NCBI RefSeq assembly: GCF_029223185.1
Contig: NZ_JARHUG010000007.1
Coordinates: 124,001-188,000 of the forward strand
Length of the DNA: 64,000 bases
Reading direction: 5' to 3'
Source: Aliiglaciecola sp. CAU 1673
Lineage (GTDB): Bacteria > Pseudomonadota > Gammaproteobacteria > Enterobacterales > Alteromonadaceae
The notes under the pieces are model-generated. The model made no database searches, was not told the DNA's origin, and saw nothing but the letters and a program-made list of their open reading frames with translations. Both the position numbers and the translations under genes were made by a program. Shown piece after piece: positions 18,875-27,037 of this stretch; the first letter of the stretch is position 1; every line of letters starts with the position of its first letter.

Positions 18875-18958
18875 AGCTCGTAGCTCGTAGCTCGTAGCTC
18901 GTAGCTCGTAGCTCGTAGCTCGTAGCTCGTAGCTCGTAGCTCGTAGCTCGTAGCTCGT
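18875..18958 (+). repeat. Heptanucleotide tandem array, 12 perfect copies of AGCTCGT
   Basis: Exactly 84 bases, 12 uninterrupted identical 7-base units, lying between the convergent ends of flgN and flgP (2 bases before the flgP stop codon). The unit recurs as one or two copies beside flagellin genes at 301 and 2680. No spacers are present, so it is not CRISPR. It takes the place where a shared terminator would be expected. Confidence 0.97.
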
Positions 18959-18960
18959 CA

Positions 18961-19425
18961 CTAATAATACTTCACATCCCGAATACGCTTAGGCTTGGCC
19001 GTTGACAGGTAAATGTCATAGACCCGACGCATATCCAATTCCAGTTCAGTGGCATAAGTGTCATCGCCGATGGGATAGCTTTTAACAATGCGGGCCCCGC
19101 GAATAACGCCATCCACATTGGATTTTAACCTGGCGTCTTGCAGCACCATATCGGATAAGGTTTCCTGACCGGACAACTTGTGACCATACACCTGCTCAGC
19201 CAATTCGCGGTAGGCATCCAATTTTGACGCTTTAACAGCTTGTAGCATTTTGACACTGTCACTATTGCCCCGTTGAGCATCGATAGGGGCATAGCCAATC
19301 GCAGTCAGTACCGGATATTCTTCAGGCTCCACATATTCCCATTCCACATGCTTGTCGAAGAAGGTAGAACAGCCGGTGAGGACGAAAAACGCCATTAACA
19401 CCCCTGCAGATTGTTTCAGTTTCAT
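18961..19425 (-). CDS. flgP: Flagellar outer-membrane lipoprotein FlgP-like (LPP20 family)
   Basis: FlgP-type lipoproteins form an outer-membrane disc or H-ring element in polar flagella. The start at 19425 follows GGAGAG and gives a signal with lipobox LTGC (Cys19); mature protein about 136 residues. The segment VKASKLDAYRELAEQVYGHKL and later VDGVIRGARIVKSY are typical of the LPP20/FlgP fold. It is divergent from flgT, as in Vibrio, but the usual partner flgO is not between them. FlgP rather than another LPP20 lipoprotein is supported by context. Confidence 0.85.
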   Translation of the reverse strand: MKLKQSAGVLMAFFVLTGCSTFFDKHVEWEYVEPEEYPVLTAIGYAPIDAQRGNSDSVKMLQAVKASKLDAYRELAEQVYGHKLSGQETLSDMVLQDARLKSNVDGVIRGARIVKSYPIGDDTYATELELDMRRVYDIYLSTAKPKRIRDVKYY

Positions 19426-19489
19426 CATTCTCTCCACATCGAAAATGGGCCTCAGCATGGCCAACTAACCTTTTTGTCACTTAGTTGAC

Positions 19490-19505
19490 TGCAATTACCG
19501 TACCT
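19490..19505 (-). promoter_or_regulatory. Possible sigma-54 promoter of flgP
   Basis: Minus strand: AGGTAC, GGTAA, TTGCA; GG and GC of the -24/-12 elements are kept but the -24 box is imperfect. It lies about 65 bases before the flgP start. Confidence 0.5.
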
Positions 19506-19544
19506 AGATGCTAAAAAACACCATGACAAACCAATAATGCGTAT

Positions 19545-19560
19545 AGGCACATTTCCTGCA
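19545..19560 (+). promoter_or_regulatory. Possible sigma-54 promoter of flgT
   Basis: Plus strand: AGGCAC, ATTTC, CTGCA, close to TGGCAC-N5-TTGCA. It lies about 50 bases before the chosen flgT start. Confidence 0.6.
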
Positions 19561-19609
19561 AAGTCCAGTGTCATTAATAACGGATTCTTGTCATGCGTTA
19601 CGAGGTATT

Positions 19610-20746
19610 GTGGTGAAACCCCTATTTTTGCTTATTTGCCTGATGGCCTTCCCAAGCTATGGCGTATGGTTTGAAGCGAGCGGACAGGCCCTGATTATCA
19701 ATGGGGACAAACAGCACGCACGAAAAATGGCAACTCAGGAAGCCATCAAACAGGCGTTGATGTTCGCCGGGGCCAAGGTCAGTAGCGTACAACAACTGGC
19801 CGATGGATTACTTCGTGACGATCTATTGGAAGTTCGCGCCGGCGGTGAGGTCGATAGGGTTGAGCTTATCGATGAGCATATCGGCAGCGATATCGTTACG
19901 GTGTCGATTCGTGCCGATATTTTCCCGCAGGAAAGCATGTGTGATGGTTCAGATTATCGTAAAAGCCTTGTCACCGCTTGGTTCCCCATAAGATACAAGC
20001 AACAAGCCAGTCTTGGGCAAATCTACGATTTGGGTAAATCGGTACCCATCCAGTTGAAAGAATTCTTCAAGCTTACCAGCCGCAATGCTGATATCGACTC
20101 TGTGCAGCATTTCTATCTTACCCCCGACAAGGATCTGAGCCAGCAAGCCATCATGTTGGCACGCAAGGCAGGCGGACAGTTTGTATTGGTGGCGGACATT
20201 GTCGACCTAAGCAGTGAACAGTTGGACGGCAATATTTTGACGTTTTGGCGTCAAGCCCCCATCAAACGCACGTTTGCCATCGAATTCCATCTTGTTAACG
20301 GTATCACCGGCGAAGTTCTGCTTTCTGAGCAAATAAGCACCTTGGCGGAATGGACATTTGAACCACACGCGACCATAGATGCCAATAGCAGCATTTTTTG
20401 GGACTCCAACTATGGCCGTGCTATTCAGGCCCTGCTGCAAGACGTAGCCCAGCGTATTGACGAACAAGTGGCCTGCCAACCAGCTCATGGCAGAGTACTG
20501 CAAAGCAGTAATGAGAAGCTTGCGGTGAATCTGGGCAAGACCCATGGTGTGAACATTGGCGACAGAATGCGCTTATTCAAGCTAAAGCAGTTCTTCGATC
20601 CGATGGGCAACCTGCACTATCAATATCAACTGCACCCGGAAGAAGTACAGGTCATTCAGCTCTCACTAAACTCCTCTGTGGTAGAGACGGTAAGCGGTGC
20701 CCCACTCTCCAATATCCAACCTAACGACTTCGTTTCAAAGCGCTAG
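19610..20746 (+). CDS. flgT: Flagellar H/T-ring protein FlgT
   Basis: FlgT is a periplasmic protein that builds the H-ring around the LP ring and supports the T-ring in sodium-driven polar motors. The GTG at 19610 is preferred: CGAGG is 4 bases upstream and the product then opens with a signal peptide (VKPLFLLICLMAFPSYG). The N-terminal domain (GQALIINGDKQHARKMATQEAIKQALMFAGA) and the C-terminal SH3-like part (LAVNLGKTHGVNIGDRMRLF) match the family. Length about 378 residues. A longer start at 19568 (GTG) is possible. Confidence 0.92.
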   Translation: MVKPLFLLICLMAFPSYGVWFEASGQALIINGDKQHARKMATQEAIKQALMFAGAKVSSVQQLADGLLRDDLLEVRAGGEVDRVELIDEHIGSDIVTVSIRADIFPQESMCDGSDYRKSLVTAWFPIRYKQQASLGQIYDLGKSVPIQLKEFFKLTSRNADIDSVQHFYLTPDKDLSQQAIMLARKAGGQFVLVADIVDLSSEQLDGNILTFWRQAPIKRTFAIEFHLVNGITGEVLLSEQISTLAEWTFEPHATIDANSSIFWDSNYGRAIQALLQDVAQRIDEQVACQPAHGRVLQSSNEKLAVNLGKTHGVNIGDRMRLFKLKQFFDPMGNLHYQYQLHPEEVQVIQLSLNSSVVETVSGAPLSNIQPNDFVSKR

Positions 20747-20760
20747 GAATAGATGAATCG

Positions 20761-20804
20761 CGCAGTTTTTATGCACTTGTTCCGGGCAGACTTCAAAACT
20801 GCGC
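20761..20804 (+). other. Inverted repeat after flgT
   Basis: CGCAGTTTT and AAAACTGCG are separated by about 26 bases, starting 14 bases past the flgT stop. No T-run follows on the plus strand; possibly a weak terminator. Confidence 0.35.
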
Positions 20805-20875
20805 GGCATTAAGTAATAATGCCGCTCGGCTAAGCTGCCCGGCAAACCGTCGGTTCTTTTACAAGCCCATGCCAG

Positions 20876-20950
20876 GTCCCCATAGTTTAATGGATAAAAC
20901 GAGCCCCTCCTAAGGGCTAGATCTAGGTTCGATTCCTGGTGGGGACGCCA
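20876..20950 (+). tRNA. tRNA-Arg (anticodon CCT)
   Basis: A complete cloverleaf with encoded CCA: acceptor GTCCCCA pairs with TGGGGAC, anticodon stem AGCCC/GGGCT encloses the loop CTCCTAA (anticodon CCT, reads AGG), and the T-arm carries GGTTCGATTCC. Length 75 bases including CCA. Confidence 0.96.
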
Positions 20951-21528
20951 TTTCCAAAATCTCGCATCATCTGTATTAATCGAAACCCATCTAAAGCTAT
21001 ATAAATCAGTGTGTTAAGCATTAACGTATCAATTTTCTACTTTAATCAAAATAGACCTGAATTAGCCCAAAATTGACGCCGCATGTAGCACATATGCAGT
21101 AAGGGATTTGGTACTGCAAGCCAGTGATATAAGACAGTTGTTACTATCTAGTTGCAAAGGCGGGAGTGGCGGCAATGATACCGGAATAAATGCCTGACAC
21201 AGCTCTCACCCGGCAACGCTGGGGACATACTGTCCAGTGGTGTCACGTTGCAAGGTACTTTCTAAAGTTAACAGAACCAAGAGTATTAATTTAACTAAAC
21301 CCCAAAGATAAAATAACAACCTTGTTTAGGTTAGATTTCTGACGACGCCTAGTAACCGAGTAATAAGCTGCTTTGTCATTGGTAGCTTGCGGCCAGATGG
21401 CCTTACCTTACTCATCCAGCAACAGATCCAACTGATTGGCCCATACTTTAGGCAACCAAACCGATGCAGACTTAGGCAGTACTGCAGGGGCATTCATCGT
21501 CTTTAAACATAATGTTGAGGAAATCAAA
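20951..21528. other. Gene-poor stretch after tRNA-Arg
   Basis: No integrase, attachment duplicate or convincing gene was seen. One frame around 21109-21192 reads RQLLLSSCKGGSGGNDTG before a stop, resembling a lipoprotein signal end and Gly-rich linker, perhaps a decayed lipoprotein start. A promoter for the following operon presumably lies near its right end. Confidence 0.4.
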
Positions 21529-22056
21529 ATGCGTAACTTGCTGGTATTAGTGCTTTTTCTGAGTACAACGTTAGGATTAGGAGGTTGTGTGGGAATGGCA
21601 GCAGAGGGCGTGCGAGCGGCAGACAGTGAAAACACTCGAGCAGTCTATATGGAATCCGCGATGGCCGGAGACGCCGACGCTCAGTTTAAGGTAGGCAGTG
21701 CCTATTGCTGTACGCCTGGGGACAGTCAGGATGGCTATTATGACAACTTTAAGGCCACCGAGTTTTTATGCATGGCCGCCAGGCAAGGCCATGCAGATGC
21801 GGCCTTGAAACTGGGTAAAATCCACAGTGGCGATCGCATAGACGGTGTGCGCTTGCTACGACGGGCGGTGACAGCAGTGGCAGGCAGTGACAAAGCCAAC
21901 CTGCAAGTCGCCGCCTATTGGCTAACCCAGGCACAACAACAGGGCAGTGAAGAAGCCCAAAGCCTGTTGGCAAAATTGCCAACACAGGATATCAGCGAAT
22001 TTTCCGCTTCTGACAGCGCCCCTTGCACCTGGCAACAGGTTTACGGCGACCAGTAA
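21529..22056 (+). CDS. Sel1-repeat lipoprotein
   Basis: The 175-residue product begins with a signal and lipobox LGGC (Cys20). It carries Sel1-like helical repeats: GDADAQFKVGSAYCC, then EFLCMAARQGHADAALKLGKI and AAYWLTQAQQQGSEEAQSLL. Such repeats mediate protein contacts at the envelope. The start at 21529 has GAGG 8 bases upstream. It is 15 bases before the RND adaptor gene, so it is probably co-transcribed and may be an accessory factor of the pump, or an independent envelope protein. Confidence 0.8.
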   Translation: MRNLLVLVLFLSTTLGLGGCVGMAAEGVRAADSENTRAVYMESAMAGDADAQFKVGSAYCCTPGDSQDGYYDNFKATEFLCMAARQGHADAALKLGKIHSGDRIDGVRLLRRAVTAVAGSDKANLQVAAYWLTQAQQQGSEEAQSLLAKLPTQDISEFSASDSAPCTWQQVYGDQ

Positions 22057-22071
22057 ATAAGGACAGTGACG

Positions 22072-23154
22072 ATGCGACATCAAACATTTGGCGTTTTTTC
22101 CACGGGCAGCCTGCTTGGCTTAGTACTCACTCTTAGTGGTTGCAGCGAACCTGAGGCCCCCGAAGTACAGGTCCAGCCCCGTCTGGTAAATACCTATACC
22201 ATCAGCCGCCAATCAGTGCAGGACTGGTTAGAATTTCCCGGGGTTGTAGAGGCCGCCCAATCGGCCGATTTAGGATTCAGGGTGACCGGAAAACTGGCGA
22301 CCCTGGAGGTCAATGAAGGGGACACAGTCACCACAGGCCAGGTTCTGGCAACACTGGATGATACTGACTATCAGATCCAATTGAGCAGCCGTCAGGCCGA
22401 GTTTGACCAGACCAATGCCGATTTCAACCGGGCCCAAAACCTGCTGAGCCAAAACCTTATCGCCCGGGCTGACTATGACAAGCTCGAAGCTCAGCGCGCA
22501 GCATCACTGGCCGCCCTGACCGCCGCCAAGCAGAATGTGCAATACACCAAACTCACCGCCCCATTTGATGGTCGCATCGCCCGTCGCCATGTGGACAACT
22601 TTGAAGATGTGTCCACCATGCAGCCCATCTTCACCCTGCAGGACTTGTCCTCTTTGCATATTAAAGTGGATATTCCGGAAACCGTGATGATCAAGTTACG
22701 CCAGGATCGGGCATCGAAGATTTTCGCCTCATTTGACTCACTGTCAGACAAACAGTATCCACTGGCCCTGCAGGCCGTCTCCACCGAAGCAGATCCGAGT
22801 TCACGAACTTATACCGTGACCCTGAGTATGCCAAGGGTGCCGGATTTGAATATTTTGCCCGGCATGTCCGTTACCGTCAGAGGTTCACAGCAGGAAGACA
22901 TAGACAGCGCAGTGGTGATGGTGCCGACCCAATCCGTGGTGGAAACCAATGAGGGACGGATTGTCTTTGTGGTGGAAGAGCAGGAACAAGGACTGGGAAT
23001 TGTGCGCGTGCGTCAAGTCACTACCGGCAAAGTCTCGCAAAACGGTATCCAGGTCACGTCGGGGCTGACCCTGGGCGATAGGGTTGTCACCGCCGGCATG
23101 AGCAAGATGGCTGATGGACTGACCGTGCGCACCAGCAAGGAGTGGTCCAAGTGA
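22072..23154 (+). CDS. RND efflux periplasmic adaptor (membrane fusion protein)
   Basis: Lipid-anchored adaptor linking an RND pump to an outer-membrane channel. The 360-residue protein has lipobox LSGC (Cys24), the N-terminal barrel-sandwich piece (VEAAQSADLGFRVTGKL, VNEGDTVTTGQVLATLD), a coiled-coil hairpin (about 100-150) and the second lipoyl half (VQYTKLTAPFDGRIARR). The ATG at 22072 follows AAGGA by 8 bases. It overlaps the pump gene by 4 bases. Substrate not predictable; the pair resembles drug/hydrophobe pumps rather than metal pumps. Confidence 0.93.
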   Translation: MRHQTFGVFSTGSLLGLVLTLSGCSEPEAPEVQVQPRLVNTYTISRQSVQDWLEFPGVVEAAQSADLGFRVTGKLATLEVNEGDTVTTGQVLATLDDTDYQIQLSSRQAEFDQTNADFNRAQNLLSQNLIARADYDKLEAQRAASLAALTAAKQNVQYTKLTAPFDGRIARRHVDNFEDVSTMQPIFTLQDLSSLHIKVDIPETVMIKLRQDRASKIFASFDSLSDKQYPLALQAVSTEADPSSRTYTVTLSMPRVPDLNILPGMSVTVRGSQQEDIDSAVVMVPTQSVVETNEGRIVFVVEEQEQGLGIVRVRQVTTGKVSQNGIQVTSGLTLGDRVVTAGMSKMADGLTVRTSKEWSK

Positions 23155-26100
23155 ATATCACTCGCCTAGCCATAGAGAACAACCGCATTACCCTGGTCTT
23201 GCTGGTGTTGATTTTCTTCGCCGGCTTTCAGACCTTTAACCAGATGCCACGGGCCTATGATCCGGGTTTTATTGTGCGCACCGCTCAGGTACTGACCTAT
23301 TTCCCCGGCGCCAGCCCGCAGCGGGTGGAACAGCTGGTGTCGGCACAAATCGAAGAGGCCGTGAAGGAGATCCCGGAACTGGACTTTGTTAAAAGCGAGT
23401 CCCGCACCGGCGTGTCTATTGTACTGGTCAACATTAAAGCCGCTTATAAAGACATGCGCCCTATCTGGGACAATCTGCGCCGCAAGATTGAAGACAAGGT
23501 GCCGGATCTGCCCGACAACATTGGCGGGCCATTTATCAATGACGAGTTCGGAGATGTGTATGGCATTGTGCTGACAATCACCGGCGAAGGCTTTGACAAT
23601 GCCCGCCTGCAGGACGTGGCCGATGAGGTAAAAGACACCCTGCAACAGATTCCCGATGCGGCCAAAATTGATATTCTCGGCGCTCAGGAAGAGCGTATTT
23701 TTGTGGAATACGACAACGCCCGGTTGTCAGAGTTGGGGATATCTCCCCATCAACTGGCGCAGATGTTAGAGGCCCGCAATATCGTGATTTCCGGTGGCGC
23801 CTTTAACCTTGGCAATGAGCGTATAGCGCTGGAACCCACCGGCAACTTTGAATCTGTGGAGGATATCGGAAAGACCGTTATCACCTCGCCTCAGAGTAAA
23901 CGTCTGGTGATGCTCAGGGACATCGCTCATATTTCCCGCGGCTATGTGGATCCTCCCAGCACACTGGTACACAGCAGTGGTCAGCGCGCCCTGGCAGTGG
24001 CAGTTTCCATGCGTGAGGGCGGTAATAATATCGTCCTGGGTGAACAGGTGCTGGCTGCGGTCAACCGCCTCGAACAACGATTTCCCCACGGTATTGAATT
24101 TGACCTGGTGAATTTCTCGCCCGCCGAAGTCGATGCCAAGGTTAAGGACTTTATGTCTAACCTGCTGCAGGCCATTGCCGTGGTCACGCTGGTGATGCTG
24201 GTCAGCCTGGGTATGCGCACCGGCCTGGTGGTAGCCATGTTAATTCCCACCACTATGTTGCTGTCGCTGATTGTGATGTCATTATTTGACATAGGACTGG
24301 ACCAGATCTCTTTAGCGGCCCTGATTATTGCCCTGGGCATGTTGGTGGACAATGGCATTGTCATGTCCGAAAGCATCATGGTGCAGATGGAGAAAGGCAC
24401 CAAAGCGCTGGACGCCGCCATTGCCTCTGCCAATGAACTTAAAGTGCCGCTGCTGACGGCCTCGTTAACCACCTCTGCGGCCTTCCTGCCCATTTATCTG
24501 GCAGAGTCCGATGTAGGTGAATTCACTGCGTCACTGTTCAAAGTGGTCACCATCACCCTGCTCTGTTCCTGGGTTATTTCCCTGACCATTATTCCCCTGT
24601 TGTGTGTGAAATTCCTGAAAATCACACCCTCAGGCGAGGAATTGAATAAACCGGCCTATGAGTACTATCGTAACTTGTTGAGCTGGATGCTCAGACATAA
24701 AGCCGTCACCTTATTGATCACCTCTGCGGTGTTCGCCGTGGCTATCTCCGGGTTGTCCTTATTGCCGAAAATCTTCTTCCCGCCTTCGGATCGCAGTTAC
24801 TTCAAAATGGAACTGGAATTACCCACCGCTTACACCATTGAAGGTACCGAAGCGGTGGTGGATGCGGTGGAGGGCTTTCTGGCTGACGAGTTGCAGGTCA
24901 ATGAAGCGCGTCCAGAAGGGATCACCAACTGGGTCAGTTATGTGGGTGATGCCGGACCGCGCTTTTTGCTCTCCCACAATCCTAAACCCTCAAGTTCAAA
25001 CTATGCCCTGATCGTGGCGAATGTGTCTGATGTTTCGGCTATCCCCAACGCTATGGCGAAGATCCGCCAATATGCGCAGGATCACCATCCGGATCTAACC
25101 CTCAAACTCAAACTGATTGAAAATGGTCCCTCGGTGGAAAACCCGGTAGAAGTAAGATTGTCGGGGCTTGATTCAGATCTGCTATTTTTTGCTGTGGAAG
25201 AACTTCGCGGCCATTTGCGGCAGATGCCGCAGTTGCAGAATGTCACCGACGACTGGGGACAGCGGATCAAGAAATTACGCATCGACATCGATCAGGTCCG
25301 TGCCCAGCGCGCCGGGGTCACCAGTCAGGATATTGCGATCTCCCTGCAATCCGGCCTCACCGGAATGGAGCTGACAGAATACCGGGAGGAGGAAGACTCA
25401 ATTCCCGTGTTACTGCGCACCGAGGCCAGCGGCCGACAGACGCTCAGCAAGGTAGAGTCTTTATCCGTCTACGCCCAGTCCAGTGGCCATGCCGTGCCCC
25501 TGAGCCAGGTGGCCAGCGTGGAAATGGTCTGGGACATTGCCAAAGTGTATCGCCGTAATGGTATCCGTACGGTAACGCTGGGAGCACAGCTTGTGGGAGA
25601 CGCCAATGCGGCCGCTGTGGTCAGTCAGTTAGATGGCTGGCTGCAAGAACAGCTTCCCCGCTGGCAGAACAGGGTCAGCTATTCATTTGGCGGTGAGCAG
25701 GAAAGTTCTGCCAAAGCCAATCAGTCCATTGCAGATAAGCTGTCCATCGCCGGCATGATTATTCTGGTGTTGCTGGTTGCTCAGTTTAACAGTGTACGTA
25801 AGTCGCTGATCGTGCTTTCTACTATCCCGCTGGGACTCATTGGCGTAGTCATCGGCTTGTTGGTGGCCCGCTCATACTTTGGCTTTATGACCATTCTGGG
25901 GATCGTGTCGCTGGCCGGAATTGTGATCAATAACGCCATTGTTCTGCTGGAACGGATCCAGATTGAACTGGATGCCGGCGTCGCACACTTCGAGGCCATT
26001 ATCAGTGCCGCTTTGCAGCGTGCCCGGCCGATCCTGCTCACCACCGCCACCACGGTGTTAGGATTGATCCCGTTGTATCTGGGGGGAGGAGCCATGTGGG

Positions 26101-26213
26101 AGCCGATGGCCATCGCTATCATGGCAGGACTGCTGTTTTCCACCGTTCTCACCCTTGGGGTTATTCCCGTACTGTATGCCTGGCTTTATGGCGTAAAGGC
26201 CAAAACAAGCTAG
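23151..26213 (+). CDS. RND efflux inner-membrane transporter
   Basis: Proton-driven RND pump of about 1020 residues with the typical twofold layout: TM1, a large periplasmic loop, TM2-6 (LLQAIAVVTLVMLVSLGMRTG and the LIIALGMLVDNGIV segment with the conserved Asp), then TM7, the second loop and TM8-12 (LGIVSLAGIVINNAIVLLERI). The GTG start at 23151 overlaps the adaptor stop (GTGA), so the two are translationally coupled. No outer-membrane channel gene follows; a shared TolC elsewhere is expected (inference). Confidence 0.95.
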   Translation: MNITRLAIENNRITLVLLVLIFFAGFQTFNQMPRAYDPGFIVRTAQVLTYFPGASPQRVEQLVSAQIEEAVKEIPELDFVKSESRTGVSIVLVNIKAAYKDMRPIWDNLRRKIEDKVPDLPDNIGGPFINDEFGDVYGIVLTITGEGFDNARLQDVADEVKDTLQQIPDAAKIDILGAQEERIFVEYDNARLSELGISPHQLAQMLEARNIVISGGAFNLGNERIALEPTGNFESVEDIGKTVITSPQSKRLVMLRDIAHISRGYVDPPSTLVHSSGQRALAVAVSMREGGNNIVLGEQVLAAVNRLEQRFPHGIEFDLVNFSPAEVDAKVKDFMSNLLQAIAVVTLVMLVSLGMRTGLVVAMLIPTTMLLSLIVMSLFDIGLDQISLAALIIALGMLVDNGIVMSESIMVQMEKGTKALDAAIASANELKVPLLTASLTTSAAFLPIYLAESDVGEFTASLFKVVTITLLCSWVISLTIIPLLCVKFLKITPSGEELNKPAYEYYRNLLSWMLRHKAVTLLITSAVFAVAISGLSLLPKIFFPPSDRSYFKMELELPTAYTIEGTEAVVDAVEGFLADELQVNEARPEGITNWVSYVGDAGPRFLLSHNPKPSSSNYALIVANVSDVSAIPNAMAKIRQYAQDHHPDLTLKLKLIENGPSVENPVEVRLSGLDSDLLFFAVEELRGHLRQMPQLQNVTDDWGQRIKKLRIDIDQVRAQRAGVTSQDIAISLQSGLTGMELTEYREEEDSIPVLLRTEASGRQTLSKVESLSVYAQSSGHAVPLSQVASVEMVWDIAKVYRRNGIRTVTLGAQLVGDANAAAVVSQLDGWLQEQLPRWQNRVSYSFGGEQESSAKANQSIADKLSIAGMIILVLLVAQFNSVRKSLIVLSTIPLGLIGVVIGLLVARSYFGFMTILGIVSLAGIVINNAIVLLERIQIELDAGVAHFEAIISAALQRARPILLTTATTVLGLIPLYLGGGAMWEPMAIAIMAGLLFSTVLTLGVIPVLYAWLYGVKAKTS

Positions 26214-26232
26214 ATAAGGTTCAGCCAACACC

Positions 26233-26255
26233 GGGCAGCACACGCTGCCCTTTTT
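26233..26255 (+). terminator. Rho-independent terminator of the RND operon
   Basis: GGGCAGC, loop ACAC, GCTGCCC, then TTTTT, 20 bases past the pump stop codon. A strong intrinsic terminator. Confidence 0.93.
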
Positions 26256-26264
26256 ATTGGAGTC

Positions 26265-26432
26265 ATGATGGTATTCGCCCTTGGCCTCTGGATTGCCAAA
26301 CAAGAACGCTGGCCGATAAAAAGGCATATGGGGCTGTTACCCAAAAAACAAAGAGATAGGCCACGGCTATGCGCTGATAGCTATCTGATATATCAAGCTT
26401 CAACCCACAGCAGAAGACTGGACAGTCCCTGA
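26265..26432 (+). CDS. Possible 55-residue small protein
   Basis: A short frame with tandem ATG codons and GGAG just upstream begins right after the RND terminator. The product is basic with one short hydrophobic start (MMVFALGLWIAKQ) and no known family. It overlaps the 3' end of the convergent gene at 26393. It would depend on terminator read-through or its own promoter; it may be chance. Confidence 0.2.
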   Translation: MMVFALGLWIAKQERWPIKRHMGLLPKKQRDRPRLCADSYLIYQASTHSRRLDSP

Positions 26433-26815
26433 TCTTTAATCAACGTCAGGGACATTTGATATGGTTCTGGATTAGAGATGTGATAATCCAGGGTTTCACG
26501 ATACGGCAGAAAATCATGCACTTTTTGCGGGCTTCCAAAAAGCGCGATAATTTCTTGTTCATCCATGCCGGGTCGAAGAGCCAGTCCCAACCGCCCCAGA
26601 ATTTCATCCACTTTATGCAGGGGCAATTCGACCATATCCAGGGCAATTAGCCGGAGTTCATCCGGATGTTTTTTTGAGCGCAAAAATTCGGTTGCGCCAA
26701 ATGCCTCACCCAGCCAGTCGCGGCCCATAAAACGCCAGCTGTCAAAGGTCTCAATAGTTTCCGGGGCCAGAAACTGAGCCAATCTGAGACTGAAGAAATG
26801 TTTATGCGGCAGCAA
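26393..26815 (-). CDS. Conserved-looking hypothetical protein
   Basis: About 140 residues, no signal peptide, no recognised family. The C-terminal half (MDEQEIIALFGSPQKVHDFLPYRETLDYHI, then MSLTLIKDQGLSSLLLWVEA) looks like a compact alpha/beta domain. The likely start is TTG at 26815 with AAGGA 6 bases upstream; the frame stays open to about 26896 without an ATG, so either a rare start is used or the 5' end is damaged. Confidence 0.6.
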   Translation of the reverse strand: MLPHKHFFSLRLAQFLAPETIETFDSWRFMGRDWLGEAFGATEFLRSKKHPDELRLIALDMVELPLHKVDEILGRLGLALRPGMDEQEIIALFGSPQKVHDFLPYRETLDYHISNPEPYQMSLTLIKDQGLSSLLLWVEA

Positions 26816-27037
26816 AGGACGTCCTTGAATGTCGTCAAAGCAGCGCTGATTTATCCTACCTCTGATAAACGACGCTTTACCAACTGGCTGTTTTCTTTAG
26901 CTTAAGTATTGCATAAGTCGCGCAGGTCGTTAGGGATATCGAAGCTTACATGGGAAATTGTTGAGGACGAAGCATCGATTGAAATGCATCTCCACCAAAG
27001 AAGGCTCCAATTTTAAGTAAAAAAATGCGGGGACTTA

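Noticed and set aside
18875-18958. Tandem repeat taken as a CRISPR array
   Set aside because: Units are 7 bases with no spacers and no cas genes nearby.
20876-21528. Genomic island at tRNA-Arg
   Set aside because: No integrase, no duplicated tRNA 3' end and no mobility gene found downstream.
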